Positions 42,199-53,569 are shown, counted from the stretch's first letter. The stretch: DNA of 64,000 nucleotides from Ignavibacteria bacterium (GCA_020635205.1 JACKAE010000005.1:405984-469983), one strand, 5' to 3'. Made by a program: numbers and translations. The notes: a model not told the origin generated them from the sequence alone.

Positions 42199-45100
42199 CT
42201 ATGAAAGCCCGTACTGCAAACTCGTTACCTGAATCAACGGCTGAAGCTGTCCCTGGCTTGCGTATATCGTCAGGTCGAACATGTACGATCCACCATCTGG
42301 AGATGGAGTGTTTATTTTCTGCCATTCGCTGACGATTGCCTGAATCTGGTTCACGAAACTTCCCTCTACCGATGTATTCCAGTCGGTTGTCGGATTGAAG
42401 TCAAACGTCGGTATTAACGCTATCGGCACTAACGTGTTCAACGTCTCTGAAGTCTCCTCTTCACCATCGGCCAACGTGGTTGCAAGCGCAAAGGAGTATG
42501 AAGTACCAAATCGAATCGTGACTGTTTCCGATGCCGAGACGTTGCTCAGCGAAGCAAAGAGTGTCTCTAAAAACGTTCCGAGTGCTGAGGCTATTCCGGT
42601 CACATCTCCACTTCCAAGACTAATAGCATTCCCGGCGAAGACCGCCGGTATAGCCACGCTCGTAAAGTTCGTGAGTGGAGTCTGGTAGATAAACGCCGGG
42701 TTAGTTGCCACGTTCGGGATCAGCGATAGATTTCGCGTAATCAACACACCCGCTTGACCGTTCTGCCTCAACAAGATATTTGTTCCGTTGAATTGGAAGG
42801 TTTGCACTGCGCCGAGCGATGTATCGCCTGTCAGACTTTGAACTGTCAGTTCTTCGTTGGAACTGTTTGGCCACGTAAAGGTAAATCGTTGTGGCAGTTC
42901 CGTTGTAGCCGGAATTCCCGATGGATACTGATAGACTGCCGCAGTATTTGTTGGCGTTCCAATTTGCTCAAGTTTTGTCTCCGTTCCATTGAACGTGATG
43001 TAGACATCGGGCCAGAGCTTTATCGGATTCGGAGTTACAGTATTCTGTATAGGATCAAATGCCGTAATTGTCAGTGTATCAAGGTTCGGGTTAATCTCCT
43101 GCGTCTCCTGCTTCTGCATCTGGTAGTAGTAGGTTTCCTCTGGTGGATTGAAGGCCGTTAGTGCCATGTTCCCTCTCCACGCACTTACCACATTGTTCAC
43201 AAGCCACGCAAAGGCTGCAACGGCTGCCGTCGCATTCGGATTCGATGTTCCCGGAGCCAATATCGGAAGGGCTGACAGATCATCGTTCAGTTGTGGGTAA
43301 ACAGCAATGAATTGCGCCAGTGCTTGGAAAATTGCGTTTAGGTCAAGGCCACTTTGCTGCGCACCGAACCACATCGGATCCTGCGCTGCATTGAACGAGA
43401 TTGCGGCTAAAGGAGTATCCTGTTGCGCGTCGTTGTGCTGATAGGTGAAGTCGAAATCCCAGCCGAGAAGTTCGGATGCACTCTGTGGACTCCCTACACT
43501 CTGTTGAGCAGTTTGCGTGAGGAGCGTTACCGGACTTGGATAGGAGCGGAGTGGAATCGGTATATCAAGGGGACCAATTGTTGAGGCCGCATCCTCCAGA
43601 GGAATTACGAACTTGAGCCAGAATGAACCTTCGTATTCTCCGATGGTTGAGGTTGGGTCAGGAATCTCCAACTCGTTAATCGAATATTGCAAGTCGAGAT
43701 TCGCCTGCTTGTGTTCCGCCGGAGCTTTTACACTGAAGAGGAATGTAGCTGCCGAAGAAGGATTTGTCATCGCAACCTTTGCCGTGGAGAAGCTGAAGGC
43801 ATTTGGGAGCGACCCCGAACCCTCCGTGGCCGAGGCTCCCGCTGCCATCGTCACTTTACCGGAGAGGCGTGGAGCTACTTTCTCATCAGATGTCGATGAG
43901 GTAACCGCTACCGGAACTTGAACGATTGTGTCGATTGAGAACGCATTCGACAGCTTCATCAGCAGAGACTGATACATCGCGTCGATTGCGTCTTCGATTA
44001 AGCCCTGACTTTGATCCACTAAGACTAAGGAGAGTCGCGAAGAGATCACTTCGGCAAGCTCTTGCTTCAACTGTATAACGCTTGTCACCGAGTCTGGCGA
44101 AAGCGCGTAGGCTGGCGTGACGTAAGCTGGCGATAGGAAGACATCTATTGCCTGGAGGAACGTACCCAGCCAAACGTCGAGGTCAACCGATTGGAACGTC
44201 TGCTCCGTTGCACTTCCGGTGAAGGGTGGGTTCTGTCCTTGAACGTAGGGGATAATGGCAACCTTCCCACCCATCAGTGCAGTAGAGAGTGGTGGAATTG
44301 CAAAGTAGGCAGTATCGGAGCCGGAGAACTGATAGGTCAGCTTTGGACCAGCACTGTTCCCGATGTTCACACCCCAGATCGTGCTCGCGCTCGCCGGATC
44401 ATCTTCAGCAATTGCATCTCCCGTCGCAACGTTCAAACCTGGAATTGCCCCCTGCAAATTCGTAGCAAACTCAGTGAGCGAGAAGGATGCTTCGTCGTTG
44501 GATGGGTCTGGCGTCGGTGGTACGCTGTAAGTTGCCGAGGCAACGCTCGCCACGGTTTCGAAATCTGGATCAACCCAGTCTGAATTTCGCGAGAGAAGAA
44601 TGTTCAGGTTGATTGGGAAGATCGCTTCGGAAAACTTCGTGCTGATCTGCGTGCTGTTCGATCCGGGCGATGGAGAGGGGATCGGCGTTACCAATCCCTG
44701 TGCTGCCACTAATCCCTCCACCGAAGCGATCGCTGTTGCCACATCCAGTACCGTTGTTGTTACTCCCTGCTCGGCAAGCCGATTCACAATCGAGTTCAGC
44801 GTTTCCTTTTCATTGGTGGTTATCGAGATACCGTTCAGCGTTATCACCACACCCGAAGCAATGAATCCGAGCGTTGCTCCGTTCGCTGTGGCAATTGTCC
44901 CCACGTCGCTGTTGTAGGCGGCGGCGAGACCATCCAGTGTATTGTCGGTGTTCAGTCCGCCGGCATTCCCTACCATCGGAGGTGTAATCCAAAGGCTTTG
45001 TGGTACAATCAGGTTAGCCTGCGTTGCGATGTCGTCGGCAAGCTGCTGCAGAGTGACGGTAACACCTTTATCTTTGAACTGCTGGATAATCAGATCGAAC

Positions 45101-48100
45101 GTATCTCCGGCAACAGTGGTTACTGATGTACCACTCGTTGTATCCGTAATAGTCTGCCCGGCGAGGAAGAGTCCCACAATGTCTGGGTTCAACTCAGCAA
45201 TTCCGTTAGCCGTTGTTCCGAACTTCCCTGCAATGTCGTTCAACTTGTCACTTTCCCCAGCGGTGTAGGTTGCATACTGGTTCTGCGAATCGTTCAGTAG
45301 AACACCCGGAATGCTGACCGTAGCACCGTCGGCAAAGAATACCTTCACCGTTGCATTCACGCTTCCAAGTTGGTCAACCGTTACTCTGTTTCGCTGAGCA
45401 AAGGTCAGCAGTGTATCGTCTGCTTCAGGTGGGGTAGGGGATGGGTTTGCTCCGATGAGGATCGATGTTCCCGGAGCGAAGATTGTTGCTATCGCTCCAT
45501 TCGCCGTTGCAAACGCACTCACATCTCCACCATTATATGTGGTTGCCAGTGAAGCGATGGTATCTCCACTCACTGTTAACACATCAGTGACATCAAGCGA
45601 GGCATTTTCCACAAACAAGCCCTGAAGCCACTGGTTTGCTGTTGCCAACGCACTTACCGTTACTCCTAACTGCGATGCTGCGTTCGCAAACGAGTCGTTC
45701 TTTCCGAGCGTGTACGATTGCGTGCCGACAGTGAAGACAAAGCCTTCAGCGAGAATATCGGTTCGGGTAGCGTTCGCGTTTGCAACTCCCTCGGCAGAAG
45801 CCCGCATCCGCGTTGCAAGAGTGTTAAGCGAATCAGACGTTGACCCTGTTGCCCTTCGAGTTGGCGTAACCAAATCCGTTCCAGAATTCAGTGGGAGGTA
45901 TTGGTTTGCCTCAGCAAGACCGTTCACCGTCAGCTTGTAGGAACTCCACTGTGGGTCGGCCACAATCGATTCGAGAGAATTCCCCTCTACAGTAACGTAC
46001 ATCGTCGGCACGTTGATAACAGTTGTGCCAAAGAACTGGCTGTAGAGGCCATCCTGATTCTCCGTGAAGAGTTGTGCTCCGGTAACCCCATAGAGATCGG
46101 TCAGGTCGAAGACAGAAGTCGATGTCCCCTCTACGTTCACTCCTACCTGCTTCATCGTCGAGAGTGTACTCAGGTAGATGTACGCTCCGTATGTGAAGGC
46201 GAGGAACGGAATGTTTGAGAGTGGATACTTCGGCGTTGATCCCGACATCGAGTCGATGTCGAGCGTTGTCTGCAATGCAAAAGAGAAGTCAGGCTGAATT
46301 ACCTGATAGTAGATGCTCTTGTAGCTGGTGAGGTCTGCTGCAATCGCAGCTAATGCTGAGGCAACCGTTACGGAGGCTCCCGGTATGTAGCGACTCTGCT
46401 GCATCGTCATCGAGAGGGAGACTGTTACTGGGTTTCCGCTAACTCCGTACGCCATTGCCAAGGAAGGCCAACTCCCGAGGTTAATCACGTTGTCGAAATA
46501 CCCCACTGGCACTTGTAGTCCGTTGTAAGGCTCTGGCAGGTTCTGAATGTTCCCGTAGATATCCTGCATATCGAGGTCAATCGTCACCTGGTTGATCTCT
46601 TTCTTCGCCGTGTTATACCCAACACCGTTGTATGGATTCGAGAGGTTCGAAGGGAGAGCAGCCGAGGCACTTCCGTTCACTGTTGCGCTAAACGGAGAGA
46701 CAATAAGTGTCTGGTGGTAGAACCAGTTGGAGTTCGTCACGTCGTCGACTGAGCGGGCGGCCAAGCCGTCAGTCTGGTCTTGTAGACTGTCTGCTGGCGT
46801 TGTTGGAAGCCCTGCACCACTCTTGATGAAGTCCCCTTCGGCGGCGATGTTGTAGCCAACAAGGTTGAAGAGCGTTCCCACAACCTGCGCCGGTGTTTGC
46901 TGGTCGTATGGGGTATTGTCTGGGTCGGGATTTGTCCGGGTGATCTCGAAGCCAACAGTTCCCGGCGGTACTGTTGCCGTAGGCTGCAAGATATTATCAG
47001 CAAACTGCATCTGCGCACCCGTTTCAAGTATCGCGGCTGTGGCGTTCGATCCAGCATCTAACAGTGCCTGCAAACTCTGCAAGTTGAACTTCGCCACGAT
47101 CTTAGCTAACGTGTCACCGTAGAGGATCTCGTAGGGAGTGCTTACTCCCGGGATAGTCATTGTTGCCCCTACCATCAGTAGGAGAGGAATATCTTGGTTG
47201 AATGTCGCCACGTCGAGAACCGAGAAGGTTGTTCCCCACGTTGCGTTGAAGTTTGTCTGAGCAGTTGTCAGCGAATCTCCCTCAACCACTGTGTAGGTTG
47301 CAGGCTGTGCAAACACCGAAGAAGAGGTCGTGTCGATGTTTACTCCGATCACACCGCAGTTGTTGAAGGGGAGGATCGGAGCATCCTTCGTCTCTGTCTG
47401 CGAGTCGAGCAGAATCAGTAACGAAATAGATGCCACCGACTCTGTGCCGAAGACATCGGCAGGAAGTCCTGCTCCACCATTTGCGTTCGTGTAGTTCAAG
47501 AAGAATCCACCACTCCGCGTGATGCTCGCCTCCCAGAGAAGAGCGATAAAGTCGATAACGTCCGAGATCGGCGCGGCGTAGACATCGGTTGGATCCCCGG
47601 TCAACATCGAACCTTCCAAGAAGACAGTGTTCGAGCTGTGGGTAAGCGTCGAAAGGTTTGTCTTCAGTAGATAGGTAGTCTCTGCTGTGATCTGGTCGGA
47701 TATAAGACCGCTCGGATTTCCTCCAGATGGGTTTGGTGAGTAGAGAAGGTAGAGCGTTGCTGAGTCGCTTGCTCCCTGCGCTCCAGAAAGATAGCTGTAG
47801 ACTTGCTGCAAGAGGTTTGCGCCAGTGTCGTCCGCCCCATTAATTACGTAGGTGTTCGCAGTGGATGGTGTTGGCCCGTCAGTGACGGGGAGAGAAATTG
47901 GAATGTTGACAACCGTACCCCACGCATAGGTTGCTATCTGCTCGGTGTCGAGCGTATTCGGTCCTGTTTGCGTTGCCCTCACAAGTTCGTAGAGGAGCGA
48001 GGATGCCGAAGTTGATCCGGTTCCCTCTCCAATCTTCAGAATCAGGTCGTCCGGGAAGAGCCAAATCGAAGGGTTCCCCGTTCCTCCTCCAGCCTTCTTG

Positions 48101-51100
48101 TCAAGTTCTGGCATTTCGGCCGCTTGCCAGGCGATGTGATTCAAAATTGCTATGCGCGAAGGAACCATCTGGTAGAGGGCAAGGCGCGTTAGCGTCTCGA
48201 TGTCTGGGGTTAGTGGCGTGGTCGCAACTGTATTTAGAAGGTTCTCTTGATCGGTTGTCAAACCGAATGTTGTAGAGCTTTGCGAGTTAAATGTCAACCA
48301 GGAAACGTTCCCCTGATTTTTCAACGTTATCTGATAGCCCGATGGCGGCGGGGCATCGATTGTGTATTGCTGTCCAGTTAGGGCAAACATCGGCGCGGTC
48401 ACAATCGGTCCGAGATTTGCGGGATTGTACAAGTCCTCGACAGTCAGTCCTTGGAAGTAGGCGTCGTTCGGATCGGGGAGGCGGAGACCGGAGAGCAAGA
48501 ATCGGGAGACTTGACCCGAGGCGTTGTTCCACTCTGTTTGGTTCAGTAGGTTGTCCATCAGTGTTGTCACCTCGATCTCTTCAAGGTCACTGATAACAAT
48601 CTCTTGATCGGCTCCGAACACTGTCGGCACGGTTCCATCTACAGCTTCGGTTGCCTGCTCGGCTATCGTTTGAAGTGTCAGATCGAACTTCCCGGCAATG
48701 CCACTGAACGTATCACCCGAAGCAATGGCATATCGGAGTGGAGTGTTCAGTACTCCTTGAGGAGCTAACAGAGGTGTTGACTCCGGTATGGCGAGAAGCC
48801 CCGCTTGAATCACTTCCGTTGTCGTCAGCAGAGTGCGGGGGAGCGAGGCAATAGTATCAATGGATGCAAGGGGACGAGTAACTGTCGGCATGGAGATCGA
48901 CGTTCCGGGATTCTGCGGCAGCGATGGATCAGTTACTGGTAAGTTCGGGTTGGCAGTCAACAGTGTGTCGACATAGGTGACGGTGTTCACAACGTTCAGC
49001 CTAAACCCAGTGATATATGCGGCAATCAGTTGCAGCGTGTCATCCGTAACGGTGATATAGCTTCCACCATCCGACAGGGTAATTGTTGTGCCGGCTGCAA
49101 TTGGAAGTGTTGGATTCGTAATCGTTGGGTTCACATCCATCAGGTTTTCTATCTCCTGATCCAGTCCAACAATCGTGCTGAGTATCGGGTTGCCAGCCGC
49201 CCGGATCAATATCCGAGTGGCGATCATATTCAACGTGTCATTTGCCTGAGTTGTGTAGGTAATTCCGCTAAAGGGAACAGCCGTTCCAACGTTAAAGATG
49301 CCGTTCGACGTGAGGTTCGCGTTCAGTAGGTCATCGGTTGTGTAAGGCTTCCCCTCTCCATTTAATCCACCTCCACTCGCGATTGCTGCTGCAATCCCTT
49401 GGAACGTCTCCCCAGAGCGAATTTGGTGCACAACACTTGGCAGCGAAAGAACTGCTCCAGCGTTCAGAACATCTTTTTCCTGATTCGGGGTTACCACCCG
49501 CAGTGGATCGTCTACAAGATCGGCGTCGCCAATTGCTGCGCCAACCTCAGCGATGCTCATCGGACTGCTTGCCGATGTGGTGAAAGGATATGTTGTTAGT
49601 AGGTCAATCGATGCCTGCACACCAGAGGACATCAACATGTTGAAGTAGCGGGCGAAGACGATTGTGGCCATTGAGATGGAACCATCTTCGGCTGCATCGA
49701 GCAGATCATCTGAGTCACCACTATTTCGTTCGTCGAACTGCGTTTGCAGAAGCTGGAAATAGGCCTCCACCTTCTCTTGATAGTTGAGGTCGACAGTGTT
49801 GAATGTGCTGAAGTCAACGTCGGTCCCGGCACTATCCGTCAGCGTGATTGCAGGAATCATCGGGAAGAGTGCCACGCCAGTTTCGCTCGATACGGAGGTT
49901 GTCGGCGTTACGTCGAACGTGAAGTTCTTCGCAAGAAATGCCGTGAGTGTGTTGTAGTCGAACGCAGCTTGGATCGTTTCTGGATTCTGCAACTGAAGTT
50001 GCAGTTCCGTTAGCTGATCTGCCGTCACCGAAGAGGCACCGTTAGTAATCACATAGATTCCCCAGGCGAGCATCCCCTGCATCAGCAAGTTGAACGGAGC
50101 TGATGCAGGATCGCTTCCGTGCAGCACTTGATGTTCTCCTATCGTTGTGGCGTCTGGTGGAATCGAGTTCTCGGCAGTCAGAATCAGAATTGCCTCTCCT
50201 TTCCCTGCAGTGGTAGACTTCGTGAAGCCGGGCATTCCCCAGATCGTTATCGTTTGCGCCCCCCCCGGCAACACCGTAACGGCTGGCCAGCTTGTGATTG
50301 GCGAAGGATCGGCAGTGGTGGAGAGGCGAAGTGCCCGGAGGTAGCCGGGACGGAAGGTGCGTGGAGCGTGGAGCGTCTGTTGCCCCCTGAGCATCTGGAG
50401 TTGTGAACTTGAAGATGCCTTGCTTCCCGGTGCAAGCTGCCACGGCGTTGGGCTTGCCGAACCAATAGTAAAGGATGCGCTAACCGATGCCTTGAAACTC
50501 AGGTGGATTGTAAAGAAGACGATCTTGACACTTACCCGAACTGAGACACTTGCACTGATAGCGATGTAGATCGGTTGATGCGCTTCGATTGTGAGCGTTA
50601 CGCTTGCGTAGGCGGTAACGTCGACAGTGGCTTGAATAATGGCGAAGTTGATTGTTGCGTAGAGCCGACCTACAATCGCGACAGTTCCCTGAATCCAGTA
50701 GTAGACCTCCTTCGGAGAGTTGTCGGTTGGATTGAACCAAGCCAGCACACCCTGAATAATACCAACAACTGTGACGGTGATGCCGCCGGAGAGGATACCG
50801 GCATTGACAGTTTTGCCGACCCCAATCGAGAGGGCAAAACCGAATTCGATCACTGGAGAGAATGTGCCGTTGGTAATCTGCGGTACACGTGTGGAGGTTG
50901 CTCCGTCGAGAAGTGCGAAGTAAAAACCACCGTAGCCAACAAAGGGGAATATCTGAATCGAGAAGGAGTTCGAGAAGTCCAACCCTTTCGGGAAGCCGAA
51001 GTCAATCCGAAAGTTCCCGTTCGTGTAGATGTCGAGCACCACAACTGGCAACGTAATCGAGACTGAACCAAACTGCAAGTTCCGCATTGCGTCCGGTAGC

Positions 51101-53541
51101 TTCAACTCGATGTGGTAAACGCCGATTGTTTCGGTCACTTTCCGGTAGAGGATTTCGAAGCTAAGCCCTGCAAAAATCTTTGCCTTCTCGCCTGAGAGTT
51201 GAATCAGAATGCCGTAGAGGTTCGGGTCGTTGAAGATCGCGCTGATCGCCACAGTTCCCATAATGTTGAACTGTGCTCCAATCAACCAGTTGCTCTCTGC
51301 ACTGAAGGCAAGTCCGTTCTGCCCAAATGGTGGAAGTGCGCCGGAAGGGGAGGGGAGCACCGACTTCTGGAGGGCGGCCATTACCTCGGCAATAGTGGTT
51401 AACTCCACTCCGGTGAATGCAATGTGCTGACCAAGCCCGGCATACTGCAAGTCAAATATCGAAGGAGAGCCGCTCGGGAGGTCCGGTGGTGATTCGTTAA
51501 TCGGATCCCAGCCGAGTGGTGGATTGTCCGATCCAACCCCGAATTGCTGACCGAAGAACGATCCACTAATCTGAATTTGTGTCGACCCCGGCTGCGTCCC
51601 TTTCTTGTTGTAGCTGATGCCGAGTCCCGTAATCTTGATGAACCCGAGATCGATCGTTGTCTCGTAGGTAAGGCTGACCTTCTTCTCAGTTTTTGTCTCG
51701 CTAATCTTCAACACCAGCGCGTCCATACTGATGTCGAGTATCTTATTCCAGGGCGAAGGGAAGCGAATATCAAAGGTTGGGTCTACCAAGTGTACAACGA
51801 AGTTGAGGAGATCGCCGAGTGTAGTATCCACCATGTGAATCTCGAACTCGATAGTCTCCCCATACTGAGCGCTGACGTAGAATTGCAGTCCGAGAATTAC
51901 GAGCGTTCCGGTAATCGAGACGGAGATAGGAGCGGCAGCCCCCTCATTTTGATTGACCGTGACGTAGAAGTATGTGTTGTGTAGGCCAAGTATTTCCAGA
52001 CCGAACAGATTCAGCGTTATCGAAGCGAGGCCGCTGAAGGTGAAGATATTCCCCGGCACATCAATTGTGGTGGTGAAGTCGCTGAAGCTGAAGGTGGCTA
52101 AGTCGTCAGGAGGAACTGGGAGTGATGTATTGAAGAACTCGTTGATCTTCTCGATGAGGTCGGCAATGGTAAAGGATGCGGTTCCAAGATATTCTCCGGA
52201 GATGAAGAGATCGGGGAGAATAATCTCAATGCCGAAGAGCATATTCGGATCGTCAAACAGTTCCAGTTGTGTGCTGATTACTGCATTCTGGATTGTGTTT
52301 TTTGTCGGTGAGATAATTGTCCAGTCAACATCAAATGTTTTGATGGTGAACATGTTGTCGAAGAATTGCCACGGCTCGGTGATGCCAGCCTTCACGTTCA
52401 AACTGATGATTGAAAGCGAGGTAAGGTTCACCTTGGCGGTAAAGATTCTCAGTCCAAACGTGGCAACGTAAGGTTTTAGCTGGGCGGCGGGTCCTTCGAA
52501 GAAGGCATCCCACGTATTTCCTGCAATCAGGCTTCCAAGGTCGTCGATGCTGGTGATGAGTCCCGGAGGTGGCCCAACGCTGAATATCATCAGCGACAGG
52601 TTGCTCTGCAACGGAAGGATTGCCCGGAATTCAAGCGGAACAACTTTCCCGTTGGTATTCTTAACTCCAATTCCGGCTCCTACGTAAATGCGGGAAACAG
52701 CTTTTTTCTTGTCGTCATCCTTCTCCCCACTCCCTATGAGAAGTGTCCTCCCTTCGCTGCCGTTCGTCACCTGCTTCTCGTAGACCAACTGTGCTCCAAC
52801 AAATGGAGATGTGATTTCGATGAAGCCGAGATCGATACTCGGCAGTTCGAGACTTGCTTGAAAGTCAAATGTCGCCCCTTCATCTACTTGGCTAATCAGT
52901 CCGTTCAACGTATAGACCATATCGGCCAGAACAACCGCGCCGTTGGTTGTTGTCTCACTGCCGGTTGCACTCCCGGCATCGGCCAACTGCAATTGACTGC
53001 TGCCCCCACCAATTAAGCTCTGCACGCCGGCCAACACTCCCGTCAAGGAGATAGTGGAAGTGAGGTTGAGTCCAACAAGCTGCGTTGCGGAGGCTCTGTA
53101 GGTAGAGAAGGTCAGTTTCGGTGCTTCGAGCGGTAGAGAATTGAAGAGGAAGGTTTGTGGTCCGAAGCTACTACTCAGTTTCCAACTCACACTCTCTCCA
53201 CCATTCTCCGAACGTGGGTTGATTGTTAGAACAACGTCGATCACGTTGTTGTTCATCACGAACTGAATTGAGCAGTCCCTGTCGGTCAGCGAGAAAAAGG
53301 TCTCGCTCGATTCTGACGGAAGCGTTCCTTGCAGCGTAAAGCCTGTGGGGGGAGGATTATCTGGGATAGTAGAGGGATCGACAACTAAGAGGATATTCTC
53401 TCGCAGGAGGAAGCTCTCGATAATCGCGTTAACGTCATCTCTTCCCAGTACCTCATCGTCAATCGTGATGACGTGTGGTGGTGGAGTTGCCTGCGTCTTC
53501 AGCCGTTGCGCAAGCTGTTGCATGGTGATCTGTGTTGCCAT
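42199..53541 (-). CDS. giant 3780-aa protein with beta-rich ends and LysM-like repeats
   Basis: Largest gene here, with AGAAGGA ahead of the ATG. Residues 1-1100 are amphipathic strands rich in Leu/Ile/Phe/Gly (VELTTIAEVMAALQKSV; GLDFSNSFSIQIFPFVGYGG), possibly a DUF6603-like beta fold (from memory, untested). From ~1375 to ~2950 there are many LysM-like units, for example IRSGETFQGIAAAI (~1375), YAIASGDTFSGIAGKF (~1606), YTVVEGDSL (~2080), YEILYGDTLAKIVAKF (~2140), YTAGESDKLNDIAGKF and VTTVAGDTFDLII (~2810), most followed by a short 'N.. G..I' strand. Residues ~3050-3780 are again beta-rich. I see only two Cys, few Lys, and no signal peptide, sorting domain or catalytic motif. LysM units usually bind GlcNAc polymers. 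Function unknown. Confidence 0.85.
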   Translation of the reverse strand: MATQITMQQLAQRLKTQATPPPHVITIDDEVLGRDDVNAIIESFLLRENILLVVDPSTIPDNPPPTGFTLQGTLPSESSETFFSLTDRDCSIQFVMNNNVIDVVLTINPRSENGGESVSWKLSSSFGPQTFLFNSLPLEAPKLTFSTYRASATQLVGLNLTSTISLTGVLAGVQSLIGGGSSQLQLADAGSATGSETTTNGAVVLADMVYTLNGLISQVDEGATFDFQASLELPSIDLGFIEITSPFVGAQLVYEKQVTNGSEGRTLLIGSGEKDDDKKKAVSRIYVGAGIGVKNTNGKVVPLEFRAILPLQSNLSLMIFSVGPPPGLITSIDDLGSLIAGNTWDAFFEGPAAQLKPYVATFGLRIFTAKVNLTSLSIISLNVKAGITEPWQFFDNMFTIKTFDVDWTIISPTKNTIQNAVISTQLELFDDPNMLFGIEIILPDLFISGEYLGTASFTIADLIEKINEFFNTSLPVPPDDLATFSFSDFTTTIDVPGNIFTFSGLASITLNLFGLEILGLHNTYFYVTVNQNEGAAAPISVSITGTLVILGLQFYVSAQYGETIEFEIHMVDTTLGDLLNFVVHLVDPTFDIRFPSPWNKILDISMDALVLKISETKTEKKVSLTYETTIDLGFIKITGLGISYNKKGTQPGSTQIQISGSFFGQQFGVGSDNPPLGWDPINESPPDLPSGSPSIFDLQYAGLGQHIAFTGVELTTIAEVMAALQKSVLPSPSGALPPFGQNGLAFSAESNWLIGAQFNIMGTVAISAIFNDPNLYGILIQLSGEKAKIFAGLSFEILYRKVTETIGVYHIELKLPDAMRNLQFGSVSITLPVVVLDIYTNGNFRIDFGFPKGLDFSNSFSIQIFPFVGYGGFYFALLDGATSTRVPQITNGTFSPVIEFGFALSIGVGKTVNAGILSGGITVTVVGIIQGVLAWFNPTDNSPKEVYYWIQGTVAIVGRLYATINFAIIQATVDVTAYASVTLTIEAHQPIYIAISASVSVRVSVKIVFFTIHLSFKASVSASFTIGSASPTPWQLAPGSKASSSSQLQMLRGQQTLHAPRTFRPGYLRALRLSTTADPSPITSWPAVTVLPGGAQTITIWGMPGFTKSTTAGKGEAILILTAENSIPPDATTIGEHQVLHGSDPASAPFNLLMQGMLAWGIYVITNGASSVTADQLTELQLQLQNPETIQAAFDYNTLTAFLAKNFTFDVTPTTSVSSETGVALFPMIPAITLTDSAGTDVDFSTFNTVDLNYQEKVEAYFQLLQTQFDERNSGDSDDLLDAAEDGSISMATIVFARYFNMLMSSGVQASIDLLTTYPFTTSASSPMSIAEVGAAIGDADLVDDPLRVVTPNQEKDVLNAGAVLSLPSVVHQIRSGETFQGIAAAIASGGGLNGEGKPYTTDDLLNANLTSNGIFNVGTAVPFSGITYTTQANDTLNMIATRILIRAAGNPILSTIVGLDQEIENLMDVNPTITNPTLPIAAGTTITLSDGGSYITVTDDTLQLIAAYITGFRLNVVNTVTYVDTLLTANPNLPVTDPSLPQNPGTSISMPTVTRPLASIDTIASLPRTLLTTTEVIQAGLLAIPESTPLLAPQGVLNTPLRYAIASGDTFSGIAGKFDLTLQTIAEQATEAVDGTVPTVFGADQEIVISDLEEIEVTTLMDNLLNQTEWNNASGQVSRFLLSGLRLPDPNDAYFQGLTVEDLYNPANLGPIVTAPMFALTGQQYTIDAPPPSGYQITLKNQGNVSWLTFNSQSSTTFGLTTDQENLLNTVATTPLTPDIETLTRLALYQMVPSRIAILNHIAWQAAEMPELDKKAGGGTGNPSIWLFPDDLILKIGEGTGSTSASSLLYELVRATQTGPNTLDTEQIATYAWGTVVNIPISLPVTDGPTPSTANTYVINGADDTGANLLQQVYSYLSGAQGASDSATLYLLYSPNPSGGNPSGLISDQITAETTYLLKTNLSTLTHSSNTVFLEGSMLTGDPTDVYAAPISDVIDFIALLWEASITRSGGFFLNYTNANGGAGLPADVFGTESVASISLLILLDSQTETKDAPILPFNNCGVIGVNIDTTSSSVFAQPATYTVVEGDSLTTAQTNFNATWGTTFSVLDVATFNQDIPLLLMVGATMTIPGVSTPYEILYGDTLAKIVAKFNLQSLQALLDAGSNATAAILETGAQMQFADNILQPTATVPPGTVGFEITRTNPDPDNTPYDQQTPAQVVGTLFNLVGYNIAAEGDFIKSGAGLPTTPADSLQDQTDGLAARSVDDVTNSNWFYHQTLIVSPFSATVNGSASAALPSNLSNPYNGVGYNTAKKEINQVTIDLDMQDIYGNIQNLPEPYNGLQVPVGYFDNVINLGSWPSLAMAYGVSGNPVTVSLSMTMQQSRYIPGASVTVASALAAIAADLTSYKSIYYQVIQPDFSFALQTTLDIDSMSGSTPKYPLSNIPFLAFTYGAYIYLSTLSTMKQVGVNVEGTSTSVFDLTDLYGVTGAQLFTENQDGLYSQFFGTTVINVPTMYVTVEGNSLESIVADPQWSSYKLTVNGLAEANQYLPLNSGTDLVTPTRRATGSTSDSLNTLATRMRASAEGVANANATRTDILAEGFVFTVGTQSYTLGKNDSFANAASQLGVTVSALATANQWLQGLFVENASLDVTDVLTVSGDTIASLATTYNGGDVSAFATANGAIATIFAPGTSILIGANPSPTPPEADDTLLTFAQRNRVTVDQLGSVNATVKVFFADGATVSIPGVLLNDSQNQYATYTAGESDKLNDIAGKFGTTANGIAELNPDIVGLFLAGQTITDTTSGTSVTTVAGDTFDLIIQQFKDKGVTVTLQQLADDIATQANLIVPQSLWITPPMVGNAGGLNTDNTLDGLAAAYNSDVGTIATANGATLGFIASGVVITLNGISITTNEKETLNSIVNRLAEQGVTTTVLDVATAIASVEGLVAAQGLVTPIPSPSPGSNSTQISTKFSEAIFPINLNILLSRNSDWVDPDFETVASVASATYSVPPTPDPSNDEASFSLTEFATNLQGAIPGLNVATGDAIAEDDPASASTIWGVNIGNSAGPKLTYQFSGSDTAYFAIPPLSTALMGGKVAIIPYVQGQNPPFTGSATEQTFQSVDLDVWLGTFLQAIDVFLSPAYVTPAYALSPDSVTSVIQLKQELAEVISSRLSLVLVDQSQGLIEDAIDAMYQSLLMKLSNAFSIDTIVQVPVAVTSSTSDEKVAPRLSGKVTMAAGASATEGSGSLPNAFSFSTAKVAMTNPSSAATFLFSVKAPAEHKQANLDLQYSINELEIPDPTSTIGEYEGSFWLKFVIPLEDAASTIGPLDIPIPLRSYPSPVTLLTQTAQQSVGSPQSASELLGWDFDFTYQHNDAQQDTPLAAISFNAAQDPMWFGAQQSGLDLNAIFQALAQFIAVYPQLNDDLSALPILAPGTSNPNATAAVAAFAWLVNNVVSAWRGNMALTAFNPPEETYYYQMQKQETQEINPNLDTLTITAFDPIQNTVTPNPIKLWPDVYITFNGTETKLEQIGTPTNTAAVYQYPSGIPATTELPQRFTFTWPNSSNEELTVQSLTGDTSLGAVQTFQFNGTNILLRQNGQAGVLITRNLSLIPNVATNPAFIYQTPLTNFTSVAIPAVFAGNAISLGSGDVTGIASALGTFLETLFASLSNVSASETVTIRFGTSYSFALATTLADGEEETSETLNTLVPIALIPTFDFNPTTDWNTSVEGSFVNQIQAIVSEWQKINTPSPDGGSYMFDLTIYASQGQLQPLIQVTSLQYGLS

Positions 53542-53569
53542 GGGAATCTTCCTTCTGTATTGCTAAGCG

